Translations under genes and position numbers: made by a program
NCBI GenBank assembly: GCA_020072905.1
Contig: JAIQGB010000086.1
Location: forward strand, 1-12,457
Origin: Terriglobia bacterium
GTDB taxonomy: Bacteria; Acidobacteriota; Terriglobia; UBA7540
Direction: 5' to 3'
DNA length: 12,457 bases
Shown: positions 1 through 6,586 of the stretch, one piece after another
Numbering within the stretch: position 1 is the stretch's first letter
Layout: every line of letters begins with the position of its first letter
Notes under the pieces: model-generated
The model's database searches: none
The model's input: only the letters and a program-made list of their open reading frames with translations
What the model was told of the DNA's origin: nothing

Positions 1-51
1 GCAGACGCAGTCGAAGAAACGAAGGCGGAAGTCAGAGGTGGGTGTGGGGGA

Positions 52-519
52 CTAGAATCCGGGGGGGAATGCTGAGGGTGAGGTCAAGCCAACTTCTCGA
101 CGCGGTGACTCCGGGCGGCGAACGATCTCGATCTGGACGAGGGCCAGTCCTGCCCCCAGGAATCCCAGGCTCTTGGCGGCTGCCATAGACACATCAATGA
201 GCCGCCCGGGGACATTCGGACCGCGATCGTTGATCCGCAAAGTGACGCTTCGCCAATTCAATAGGTTCGTCACGCGGACCTTGGTGCCGATCGGGAGTTC
301 CCTGTGGGCAGCCGTAAGTCCATTCATATCAAAGGCTTCCCCATCTGCCGTGGGGCTGCCTTGTAGTTCCTCGCCGTACCAACTGGCAACGCCAACCTGA
401 AAGGCCGGCCGGAGCGAAGGAGCAGCCAGCCCGTTCACCGGTACAGGCGGTCTGGCCTCCGAATGAGGCGAAAGCAAGACAAGGGCTCCAACGACACAGC
501 CCATTACCAATTTCCTCAT
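52..519 (-). CDS. rlpA: RlpA-like septal ring / peptidoglycan-associated protein (DPBB domain)
   Basis: A 155-residue exported protein. Residues 1-22 form a signal peptide (basic MRK, hydrophobic core, SEA before the probable cut). Residues about 42-134 are a double-psi beta-barrel of the RlpA type: GVASWYG at 43-49, TADGEAFDMNGLTAAH at 57-72, INDRGP at 96-101. RlpA proteins bind, and in some species cleave, denuded glycan strands at the septum. E61, H72 and D98 fall where catalytic residues are placed in Pseudomonas RlpA, so activity is possible but not shown. No lipobox cysteine follows the hydrophobic core (the only early Cys, at 8, is too close to the N-terminus) and there is no SPOR domain, so this is a minimal soluble or periplasmic form. 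The start is fixed by AGGAGG on the minus strand (plus 524-529), 4 nt before ATG. It lies downstream of the phosphatase on the same strand but has its own promoter. Family call is firm; enzymatic role is inference. Confidence 0.9.
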   Translation of the reverse strand: MRKLVMGCVVGALVLLSPHSEARPPVPVNGLAAPSLRPAFQVGVASWYGEELQGSPTADGEAFDMNGLTAAHRELPIGTKVRVTNLLNWRSVTLRINDRGPNVPGRLIDVSMAAAKSLGFLGAGLALVQIEIVRRPESPRREVGLTSPSAFPPGF

Positions 520-523
520 TCAC

Positions 524-529
524 CCTCCT
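524..529 (-). promoter_or_regulatory. Ribosome binding site of the RlpA-like gene
   Basis: Plus-strand CCTCCT reads AGGAGG on the minus strand. It lies 4 nt before the ATG at 519 and selects this codon over the in-frame ATG five codons downstream. Confidence 0.75.
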
Positions 530-541
530 ACTAGAATTTTT

Positions 542-590
542 CCCCGGACGGAGTGTGAACTCCGTCAAACGGTCACCGAGAATTCCGGGG
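542..590 (-). promoter_or_regulatory. Structured 5' leader of the RlpA-like gene
   Basis: Between the candidate promoter and the start codon lies a perfect 8-bp hairpin: GACGGAGT at 547-554, a 4-nt loop, ACTCCGTC at 559-566. It is enclosed by CCCCG at 542-546 paired with CGGGG at 586-590. On the minus-strand transcript the structure ends about 12 nt before the Shine-Dalgarno. There is no U-run after it, so it does not look like a terminator. It may affect mRNA stability or translation; the role is inference. Confidence 0.4.
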
Positions 591-601
591 GAATGGTAGG
601 A

Positions 602-630
602 ATGCTAGGAAATTTGGTATTTCTTGTCAA
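602..630 (-). promoter_or_regulatory. Sigma-70-type promoter of the RlpA-like gene
   Basis: Read on the minus strand: a perfect -35 TTGACA (plus 625-630), a 17-nt spacer and -10 TAGCAT (plus 602-607, 4 of 6 to consensus). Transcription would begin near 595, giving a leader of about 75 nt. This is the best-matching promoter in the window. Confidence 0.6.
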
Positions 631-665
631 GCTCAATATCGCTGGCTGCCAACCGGCTGGTCGGT

Positions 666-755
666 AGGGAGTTACGTCCCTCGGCGATGCGCGTCCAGGC
701 GGGACTGCGGGGCAGTCTGTCCCTGCCTGCAGGGAGGTCAACCGAGGCTGCAGGC
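666..755 (-). repeat. Three consecutive short inverted repeats downstream of the phosphatase gene
   Basis: Just past the phosphatase stop codon are GCCTGCAG 725-732 with CTGCAGGC 748-755 (8 bp, 15-nt loop, 2 nt after the stop). Then come GACTGC 703-708 with GCAGTC 712-717 (3-nt loop) and AGGGA 666-670 with TCCCT 677-681 (6-nt loop). None is followed by a U-run on the minus strand. They may protect the mRNA 3' end or assist Rho-dependent termination; no function is demonstrated. Confidence 0.35.
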
Positions 756-757
756 TG

Positions 758-2398
758 TTACTTCAGGTGAAGCGCCTGACTCAGCGGGCGGCCCTGGGCT
801 CCGGAAGGCTGGTCCAACCCCAAAGCGGCGGCAAAAGTGGGGGCCAAGTCGACAGGCTGGACCGGATCCGAATAGGTTCCAGGGGTGAACGCGGTCCCCC
901 AAAAGACCAGGGGAACCTGCGCGTCGTAGTTCCAGGGCGAGCCATGGGTGGTGTCCGTGTCACTGCCGGAAGGCACGGCAAATGGCTTGAGGATGAGGAA
1001 AACATCCCCGCTCCGGCTTGTTTCGAAGCTGTTGAGGGCCTTCCGGAAGAGCGGGTCCTGCGCTGAATTGCCGTTCACCAGCTCAGTCCGAGTGAACGCG
1101 GCTTGAACTCCTGGCACGCGTAAGGCAGCCTGAGCGACAATCGCCTCAGCCCTCTCCGCGGGAATCTGCCTCCTCTTCAAGGCATCCTGGTCAAGATCGA
1201 CGTAGGGGATCCCGATCGATTGGGCCAGTCTCTGCTCGCCGAATTGCTGGACGAGCGCAGCCTCGATGGTGTGTTCGAGTGGCCCAGCGTTGAACCCGCC
1301 GAAGCCCAGGTGATGCTCCCGCACGAACTGAGGTGTGGGAGCCACGCCGTGGTCGCCGGAGAGAGCCATCCAGACGTTGGACAATCCCACGGTGTGGTCG
1401 ACCCCCGCGAAGAAATCCGCGAGGGCCCGGTCGGTGCGCAAGGTCAGATCGGCCACCTGCAGACTGTAGGGACCGAAGTCGTGGCCGATATAGTCATTCA
1501 CGCTCAGGGAGATGGCCAGGAGGTCTGTCGCCGGGCCCTGTCCCAGGTGCTCGTTGCGAATTGCCGCGAGGGCAAACTTCAATTCCAACTCGTTCATGAA
1601 GGGTGTGGAGTTGACCCATTCCAGGAATCGCTGGTCCGGGCAAGGCTCGCCGCCCTCCGGCTTGAATTGCCAAAACAACTCCCCCTTGGCGCCCGGGGTT
1701 TCGGGGAGGGCCTGCCAGTCCTTTCCGCAATACTCTTTGGCGGGAGCTTGCGCGTTAAACCCGGCCACCCAGGACGGAAGCGCCTGCATGTAATAGGTGC
1801 TGGAGACGAACCGGCCGCTGGAAGCTTGATACCAGTAGGCGGCGTTGGCCGTGTGACCCCCGGGAAGAATTGCCGCCCGGTCCTTCAGTGATATCCCTAC
1901 GACCTTGGACTGGAAACCGGAGGCGAGGCGCATCTCGTCGCCTAGAGTCGTGTTCATCAGGTAATGCGGAGATGCGCCGAGTCGGTCCGTGGGTCCCTTG
2001 TCGTTGTCGACGATCTTCGTATCAGGATCCTCGACGCAATTGACGGGGCGCCTCAGCGAGCGGTCGAACCACTCGTTTTCGATGATGCCGTGCAGGTTGG
2101 GGTAGGCCCCCGTAAAGAGGGTGGCGTGCCCGGGCCCGGTGGCCGTGACCGCGTAATCGTATCGGCAGGTCGTGAAACGCGCCCCGCTCAGCAGCAGGTT
2201 GAATCCGCGGTCAACAAAGTAAGGCCGGAAGCGATCCAGGTAGTCGTTTCGGAATTGATCGATGACGATTATGATGACGAGCTTGGGCTTGGGAGGCGAG
2301 GCTGCAACCGCTGGGAAAATGCTCGACCGCCCGAACATCAGAACAGCCAGGGCTGCGATCAGGACCATCACCGGAATGAGGAACCGTCGGTTGCGCAA
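758..2398 (-). CDS. Exported alkaline phosphatase / phosphodiesterase superfamily protein (PafA-like)
   Basis: A 546-residue enzyme of the alkaline phosphatase superfamily, expected to hydrolyse phosphomonoesters or diesters in the periplasm. Residues 1-33 are a signal peptide or N-terminal anchor (basic MRNRR, hydrophobic 6-22). Metal and nucleophile motifs appear in the family order: D47 in VIIIVIDQFRND, nucleophile T87 in ATGPGHAT, N108 in ENEWF, D302 and H306 in NDYIGHDFGP, D349-H350 in SGDHG, H485 in THGSPWNYD. K172 and R174 in SLKDRAAILPGGH correspond to the Lys/Arg pair typical of PafA-type phosphomonoesterases, which favours a monoesterase over an NPP-type diesterase. Length is normal for PafA. 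The start codon is TTG at 2396-2398, chosen because AGGAGG (plus 2407-2412) lies 8 nt upstream and no better in-frame start exists. It is transcribed divergently from the METTL7-like gene. The substrate is unknown; a role in scavenging organic phosphate is inference. Confidence 0.88.
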   Translation of the reverse strand: MRNRRFLIPVMVLIAALAVLMFGRSSIFPAVAASPPKPKLVIIIVIDQFRNDYLDRFRPYFVDRGFNLLLSGARFTTCRYDYAVTATGPGHATLFTGAYPNLHGIIENEWFDRSLRRPVNCVEDPDTKIVDNDKGPTDRLGASPHYLMNTTLGDEMRLASGFQSKVVGISLKDRAAILPGGHTANAAYWYQASSGRFVSSTYYMQALPSWVAGFNAQAPAKEYCGKDWQALPETPGAKGELFWQFKPEGGEPCPDQRFLEWVNSTPFMNELELKFALAAIRNEHLGQGPATDLLAISLSVNDYIGHDFGPYSLQVADLTLRTDRALADFFAGVDHTVGLSNVWMALSGDHGVAPTPQFVREHHLGFGGFNAGPLEHTIEAALVQQFGEQRLAQSIGIPYVDLDQDALKRRQIPAERAEAIVAQAALRVPGVQAAFTRTELVNGNSAQDPLFRKALNSFETSRSGDVFLILKPFAVPSGSDTDTTHGSPWNYDAQVPLVFWGTAFTPGTYSDPVQPVDLAPTFAAALGLDQPSGAQGRPLSQALHLK

Positions 2399-2406
2399 GG
2401 TTCGTA

Positions 2407-2412
2407 CCTCCT
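2407..2412 (-). promoter_or_regulatory. Ribosome binding site fixing the TTG start of the phosphatase
   Basis: Minus-strand AGGAGG lies 8 nt before TTG (2396-2398). The nearby minus-strand ATG is in another frame, so the Shine-Dalgarno decides for the non-ATG start. Confidence 0.75.
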
Positions 2413-2442
2413 CTATGGAACGACATCACCGGAGCCCGCCGA

Positions 2443-2477
2443 TTGACACGTCCTGGCACGCTTCGGATACCAGGACG
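2443..2477 (+). promoter_or_regulatory. Candidate promoter with operator-like inverted repeat in the divergent region
   Basis: A perfect -35 TTGACA at 2443-2448 is followed directly by an 8-bp perfect inverted repeat, CGTCCTGG 2449-2456 and CCAGGACG 2470-2477, with a 13-nt centre and arm centres 21 nt apart (two helical turns). A weak -10 (GATACC, 2466-2471, 17-nt spacing) would sit under the right arm. This is the geometry of a dimeric-repressor operator over a promoter for the methyltransferase gene, or for both divergent genes. The -10 is poor, so the promoter part is tentative. Confidence 0.4.
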
Positions 2478-2542
2478 AACTCGAGGGGCCGTCAGGCGCG
2501 AAGCGCGCAGTGTATCAAAAATGATTTGAAGGGTGTTCGCGA

Positions 2543-3190
2543 ATGATGACGGGATGGGAGCCGGGGCTCGCCGGCTGGAACAAACGCCTGCACGCCTGGA
2601 TGCTTTCCAAGCCCAATGCTCGATATGAGCGCGCGGTGGCGCAACACAAGCAGCGACTGCTGGGCGCGCTGTCAGGCGACGTGCTCGAGATCGGGCCGGG
2701 CGGCGGCACCAATCTGGCTTTCTATTCGGCGGCGGTGCGCTGGACGGGCGTCGAGCCGAATCCATACATACACGCGTATCTGAAACAGAAGGCCGAGAAA
2801 CTGGGGCGCGAGTTCTCGCTTCGGCAGGGCAGCGCGGAAAGTCTCGAGGTCGAGGATTCTACGTTCGATGCCGTCGTCAGTACTCTCGTCCTGTGCTCGG
2901 TGAGGGACCCCTTCGCAGCGCTCTCCGAGATTCTCCGCGTGCTCAAGCCCGGCGGCCGGTTTGTCTTCATCGAACACGTCGCCGCGCCCGCTGCCAGCCG
3001 AACGCGGCGCATCCAAAGGTGGATTCGTCCCCTATGGAAGATCCTCGGGGATGGCTGCAACCCGGAGCGGGAAACGTGGGTCTCCATCGAGCGGGCGGGC
3101 TTCGATAAGGTCGATTTTCAGCATTTTCGCGTGCCGTTTCCCGTCATCGGCCCGCACATCGCTGGATTGGCAACCAAAAGAGCGGGCTAG
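2543..3190 (+). CDS. METTL7/TMT1-like class I SAM-dependent methyltransferase
   Basis: A 215-residue Rossmann-fold methyltransferase. The SAM-binding motif I is LEIGPGGGTN at 48-57, the acidic residue ending strand 2 is E71 in GVEPNP, the motif II region is FDAVVSTLVLCSV (108-120) and LRVLKPGGRFVFIEHV lies at 131-146. The C-terminal part, DGCNPERETW at 170-179 followed by IERAGF, a QHF strand and GPHIAGLATK, resembles the animal METTL7A/B (TMT1) proteins, which methylate alkyl thiols, and related bacterial UbiE-like enzymes. Unlike METTL7 there is no N-terminal membrane anchor. The start is ATG 2543 with a weak GAAGGG about 9 nt upstream; a second ATG follows at once and could also be used. 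The gene stands alone on the plus strand, divergent from the phosphatase. Acceptor is unknown (thiol, lipid or small molecule); the thiol suggestion is by family analogy only. Confidence 0.85.
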   Translation: MMTGWEPGLAGWNKRLHAWMLSKPNARYERAVAQHKQRLLGALSGDVLEIGPGGGTNLAFYSAAVRWTGVEPNPYIHAYLKQKAEKLGREFSLRQGSAESLEVEDSTFDAVVSTLVLCSVRDPFAALSEILRVLKPGGRFVFIEHVAAPAASRTRRIQRWIRPLWKILGDGCNPERETWVSIERAGFDKVDFQHFRVPFPVIGPHIAGLATKRAG

Positions 3191-3218
3191 CAAGACCTGC
3201 TGCGGCGATGCGCTTGTT

Positions 3219-3243
3219 TGCAACCCATTCTTGACCGGTTGCA
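3219..3243. repeat. 7-bp inverted repeat at the candidate promoter of the CPVC protein gene
   Basis: TGCAACC 3219-3225 and GGTTGCA 3237-3243 are perfect arms separated by 11 nt. The right arm overlaps the candidate -35 at 3239-3244, so it could be an operator. There is no U-run, so a terminator for the methyltransferase is less likely. Confidence 0.3.
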
Positions 3244-3268
3244 TCGCACACGAAAGTAAGGATAGAAT
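3239..3268 (+). promoter_or_regulatory. Candidate promoter upstream of the CPVC protein / TonB receptor pair
   Basis: TTGCAT 3239-3244 (3 of 6 to TTGACA), an 18-nt spacer, then TAGAAT 3263-3268 (5 of 6 to TATAAT). It would start transcription about 30 nt before the TTG start at 3308. It is the only plausible promoter I see between the methyltransferase and the receptor gene. Confidence 0.35.
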
Positions 3269-3307
3269 TGTCCCCGGGCAGTTACCGATTTTATTGGGTG
3301 GGTCCTT

Positions 3308-3655
3308 TTGAGCCTGCGAAGGTCGCAGTTGTTGCGGGTTTTTACCTGGCTGGCGCTGCTGGCGCAGCTGCACTTCAGCTTCGTTCTGCAGCTCCATCAC
3401 CACGGGCTCGACTCGTCGGTTGTCGGTTCTCCAATAGCGGCTGGCGGGCAACAAGTACAAACCCAGACGCCGTCGACGCCAACACCTCCATGTCCCGTCT
3501 GTCACATGGCGCGCCAGGGAACTCTCCCCGGCGTGAGTGTCAGCGGGCCCCCTTTGTTGGTTCCCATCGTGTGGGGCGTGCTGCTTCCCGCCCCACCGCA
3601 TTGCGCGCTTTTGTCCGCCAATAACCTCGCCACCCGCGGCCCGCCGCGCTCCTGA
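3308..3655 (+). CDS. Small membrane protein with CPVC and histidine-rich segment (DUF2946-like)
   Basis: A 115-residue protein with an N-terminal hydrophobic segment (about 9-28), a His cluster at 30-32, a Pro/Thr/Gln-rich linker, CPVCH at 62-66, a second hydrophobic segment (about 81-95), HC at 98-99 and an RGPP tail at 110-113. Two membrane helices flanking a short loop with Cys and His, ending in RxPP, resembles the DUF2946-type small proteins often found beside TonB-dependent receptors. The Cys/His set suggests metal or redox chemistry at the membrane surface, which is inference. The frame opens only after the TAG at 3263. TTG at 3308 is the only standard start before the hydrophobic segment, with a modest GGTGGG 5 nt upstream. 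The stop lies 60 nt before the receptor start, so co-expression with it is likely. Family assignment is by pattern, not by strong similarity. Confidence 0.6.
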   Translation: MSLRRSQLLRVFTWLALLAQLHFSFVLQLHHHGLDSSVVGSPIAAGGQQVQTQTPSTPTPPCPVCHMARQGTLPGVSVSGPPLLVPIVWGVLLPAPPHCALLSANNLATRGPPRS

Positions 3656-3702
3656 AGCTCCTCCATAACCCAAATCACGAATAGACGAACCTCATATACT
3701 TC

Positions 3703-3708
3703 AGGAGG
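3703..3708 (+). promoter_or_regulatory. Ribosome binding site of the TonB-dependent receptor
   Basis: Perfect AGGAGG, 7 nt before ATG 3716. It supports that start although it gives an unusually long basic region (about 25 residues) before the hydrophobic core of the signal peptide. Confidence 0.8.
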
Positions 3709-3715
3709 ATGTGCT

Positions 3716-6379
3716 ATGAATTCATCTCTTGTTAAGTTGCTGACGCTTTTTCCGGGCGGGGCGGCCAAAAGCTCTCGCGCTCGCACCGAGTCCTGGCTGT
3801 TGTCCCTCGGCTTTCTGTTCCTCTGGCTCTTGGCTGGCTTGAGCGCTCCGGCGTTCGGGCAGGGCCTTTCCTCGGGCACGATTCGAGGTTCCGTGTTAGA
3901 TCCGTCTGGAGCCGCCATAAAAGGGGCTACCGTAGAGATTCGGAACCCCGTCACCGGTTACACCCGCACTATCGAGACCGATGACCAGGGGAATTTTGAG
4001 TTGACCAACGTTCCCTATAATCCTTACCACCTAGGCGTGACGGCGCCGGGTTTCGCCCTCAACCAGCAGGACGTTGACGTCCGCACACCCGTGCCGATCG
4101 ACTTGAGGATTGGGCTGAAACTTGGCACCGAGACGACCACCGTCACCGTGCAGGCTGAGGCATCTGACCTGCTCGAAACGACTCCGACGGCCCACACCGA
4201 CGTCGGCCAGCAACTCATCCAGTCCTTGCCCGTCCAGAACCAGTCCACGGGTTTCGCCGAACTCGTCACCAATGCCGCGCCCGCAGTCGCTGCCGACGCA
4301 AACGGCTTCTACCACCCTTTGGGGGAGCACGCCGACACGGAGATTGTTCTGGACAACCAGCCGATCCCCGACCAGCAGAGCAAGATTTTTTCGAACCAGC
4401 TCGCGCTCAACACAGTTCAGTCTTTCGAACTCGTGACGGGAGCGCCACCGGCCGAGTATGGGGATCGCACCAGCCTGATCATCAATACCAGCTCGCGCTC
4501 CGGGCTGGGCCAAAAGAAGCCAACCGGCGACCTCAGCGCCGAATACGGATCATTCGGCTCGTGGGCGGAACTCTTCGACATCGGGTGGGGCGGTGACAAG
4601 TGGGGCAATTTCCTGGCCGTGGACACCAACGGGTCGAGCCGCTTCCTGGACGCGCCGGAATTCACCAACCTGCACGACAAAGGGAACGCCGAGACCATCT
4701 TCGACCACTTCGACCTGAGGCCCACCGAACGCGACACACTCCACCTGAATCTTTCCGCGCAGCGCTCGTGGTTCCAGCAACCGAACACGTTTGACCAGCA
4801 AGCCACGGGCCAGGACCAGCGCTCGCAAATCCGCTCGACGAACATTGCTCCCGGTTTCACCCACTTGTTCGGCCAAAACCTGCTCTTGACGTTCAATCCC
4901 TATTACCGGCTCGACGAGTTTCAATTCTTTCCCAGTCGCGATCCCTTCTGGGACACGCCCGCCACCGCCCGGCAGACCCGCCGCTTGAACAATATCGGAG
5001 CGCGCGCCGACCTCTCCTATTCTCATGGCCGGCACGAGATTAAGGGCGGATTGCAGCTTAATCACTGGCTGTTGACCGAAAGCTTCAATCTCGGGCTCAC
5101 CGACCCCACGTTCAACCCGGTCTGCTTGAATCCCGATGGGAGCCCTGACATCAACCCAACTCCCACCGATCCGGCCGCCTGCGCGCCGCTGGGAGTTCAG
5201 CCTAATCCCAACTTGGCGCCTGGACTGATTCCCTACGATCTCATGCGTGGCGGGAGTCTGTTCACGTTCGACGGTCATGCCGATATCAAGGAACTCTCCG
5301 CCTACGTTCAGGACTCGATCAAACTGGGCAACTGGTTGGTCAAGGCCGGGGTCCGCGGCGACCACTACAACGGTCTCACGCGAGCCCGGCAGATCGAGCC
5401 GCGCTTCGCCGTCTCCTATCATTTGCCATCCACAAACACGGTCTTGCGCGCCTCTTATGCCCGGCTCTTACTGGCACCGTTCAATGAAGGCTTGCTTCTC
5501 GGCAGCTCCACCGGCGCAGGGGGATTGGCGAGCGCCGGCTTCGGAGGGTTCGGGGCGAGTCCGATTGTGTCTCAGCGGCGCAATCAGTTTAATACGGGAT
5601 TCGAACAAACCATCGGGCGGTTTCTGGTGGTGGACTGGGAATACTTCTGGAAGTTCAGTAGTCGCGGCTCCGATTTCGACACCCTGTTCAGCACACCCAT
5701 TGTCTTTCCGACCTTGTGGCGGAAGAGCAAGATTGACGGATTCGGGATCCGCGCGAGCCTGCCTACCATCAAGGGCTTCACCGCTTATACGGTGATGGGC
5801 CACGCGCGCTCACGCTACTTCGGGCCCGAGGTGGGAGGGTTGATCTTCAATTCCCCCCTTGCCACAGGAGCCTTCCGCATCGACCACGACCAAGCCTTCC
5901 AGCAAACTACCAACCTTCGTTATCAGTATAAGAAGGGTTCCTACGCGATCCTCACCTGGCGTTACGACAGCGGGCTGGTGGCCGGATCTGTGCCCGACTT
6001 GGCCAGCGCCCTCGCCTTGAGTGCTGACGAACAGGCCGTGATTGGCTTGCATTGCGGCAGCGCCTTTGCCACGCTGACCAACCCCATCACGTCGTGCAGC
6101 TTGCCCTACCCGCAGTTCTCTGCGACGCGAGTGCGCATTCCGGCGGCAGGAACGGAAAATGACGATACGAATCCGCCCCGCATCACTCCTCGCCACCTTT
6201 TCGATGCCAGTGTGGGAACAGATAATCTCTTTCATACGGACCGGTACCGCATGGCGCTCAGGCTGTCGGTGCTCAACCTTACGAACAAGCAGGCGCTGTA
6301 TAACTTTCTCTCCACTTTTAGCGGCACGCATGTTGTGACGCCGCGGACCTACCAGGCGTCGTTATCGTTGACTTTTTGA
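3716..6379 (+). CDS. TonB-dependent outer-membrane receptor with carboxypeptidase-regulatory-like domain
   Basis: An 887-residue outer-membrane transporter. The signal peptide covers 1-48 with the hydrophobic core at 27-41 and AFG before the probable cut. Residues about 54-137 are a carboxypeptidase-regulatory-like (CarboxypepD_reg) beta-sandwich: GTIRGSVLDPSGAAIKGATV, then TDDQGNFELTNVP. The plug covers about 155-260 (IQSLPVQN, DTEIVLDNQPIPDQ, VTGAPPAEYGD), and the beta-barrel runs from about 275 to the end. The last residue is Phe after alternating hydrophobics (YQASLSLTF), the usual BAM recognition signature. Two cysteine pairs lie in predicted outer loops (CLNPDGSPDINPTPTDPAAC and CGSAFATLTNPITSC) and could form disulfides. 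This domain order is typical of Acidobacteriota and Bacteroidota receptors; at 887 residues it is shorter than the usual 1000-1200-residue Oar-like proteins. No clear TonB box is seen. The ligand is unknown; the adjacent CPVC protein hints at a metal or metal complex. Confidence 0.9.
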   Translation: MNSSLVKLLTLFPGGAAKSSRARTESWLLSLGFLFLWLLAGLSAPAFGQGLSSGTIRGSVLDPSGAAIKGATVEIRNPVTGYTRTIETDDQGNFELTNVPYNPYHLGVTAPGFALNQQDVDVRTPVPIDLRIGLKLGTETTTVTVQAEASDLLETTPTAHTDVGQQLIQSLPVQNQSTGFAELVTNAAPAVAADANGFYHPLGEHADTEIVLDNQPIPDQQSKIFSNQLALNTVQSFELVTGAPPAEYGDRTSLIINTSSRSGLGQKKPTGDLSAEYGSFGSWAELFDIGWGGDKWGNFLAVDTNGSSRFLDAPEFTNLHDKGNAETIFDHFDLRPTERDTLHLNLSAQRSWFQQPNTFDQQATGQDQRSQIRSTNIAPGFTHLFGQNLLLTFNPYYRLDEFQFFPSRDPFWDTPATARQTRRLNNIGARADLSYSHGRHEIKGGLQLNHWLLTESFNLGLTDPTFNPVCLNPDGSPDINPTPTDPAACAPLGVQPNPNLAPGLIPYDLMRGGSLFTFDGHADIKELSAYVQDSIKLGNWLVKAGVRGDHYNGLTRARQIEPRFAVSYHLPSTNTVLRASYARLLLAPFNEGLLLGSSTGAGGLASAGFGGFGASPIVSQRRNQFNTGFEQTIGRFLVVDWEYFWKFSSRGSDFDTLFSTPIVFPTLWRKSKIDGFGIRASLPTIKGFTAYTVMGHARSRYFGPEVGGLIFNSPLATGAFRIDHDQAFQQTTNLRYQYKKGSYAILTWRYDSGLVAGSVPDLASALALSADEQAVIGLHCGSAFATLTNPITSCSLPYPQFSATRVRIPAAGTENDDTNPPRITPRHLFDASVGTDNLFHTDRYRMALRLSVLNLTNKQALYNFLSTFSGTHVVTPRTYQASLSLTF

Positions 6380-6455
6380 TCCGGCCGAATGGGCGGTTGG
6401 ATACACGATGGGCCGGGGCGGCGACGGAGGGTCGCTGCTGTGGTCGCTCGTTGCC

Positions 6456-6484
6456 TTGACCTGTCTGGCGTTTTCACCTAGATT
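6456..6484 (+). promoter_or_regulatory. Candidate promoter of gamma-glutamyltransferase
   Basis: TTGACC 6456-6461 (5 of 6), a 17-nt spacer, TAGATT 6479-6484 (4 of 6). Transcription would start near 6491, about 96 nt before the ATG. The remainder of the 6380-6586 gap shows no gene or terminator that I can support; CCGGCC 6381-6386 and GGCCGG 6411-6416 could pair, but across a 24-nt loop. Confidence 0.45.
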
Positions 6485-6586
6485 TAACGCTTCGAGGAGA
6501 TTTCCCGCCCGAACAGTGACCGCAGGAGAGCGCGCCATCTCGGTCACCGGGGCCCGCAAGTTCTGGAATCGAGCGCTGGTCCTGTC

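Noticed and set aside
1220..1891. A 223-residue plus-strand open frame inside the phosphatase region
   Set aside because: The minus strand has a continuous enzyme with all catalytic motifs. The plus frame has no motif or ribosome binding site.
2211..2765. A 184-residue minus-strand frame spanning the divergent region
   Set aside because: It would overlap the starts of both neighbouring genes, is Arg/Pro/Ser-rich and has no family features.
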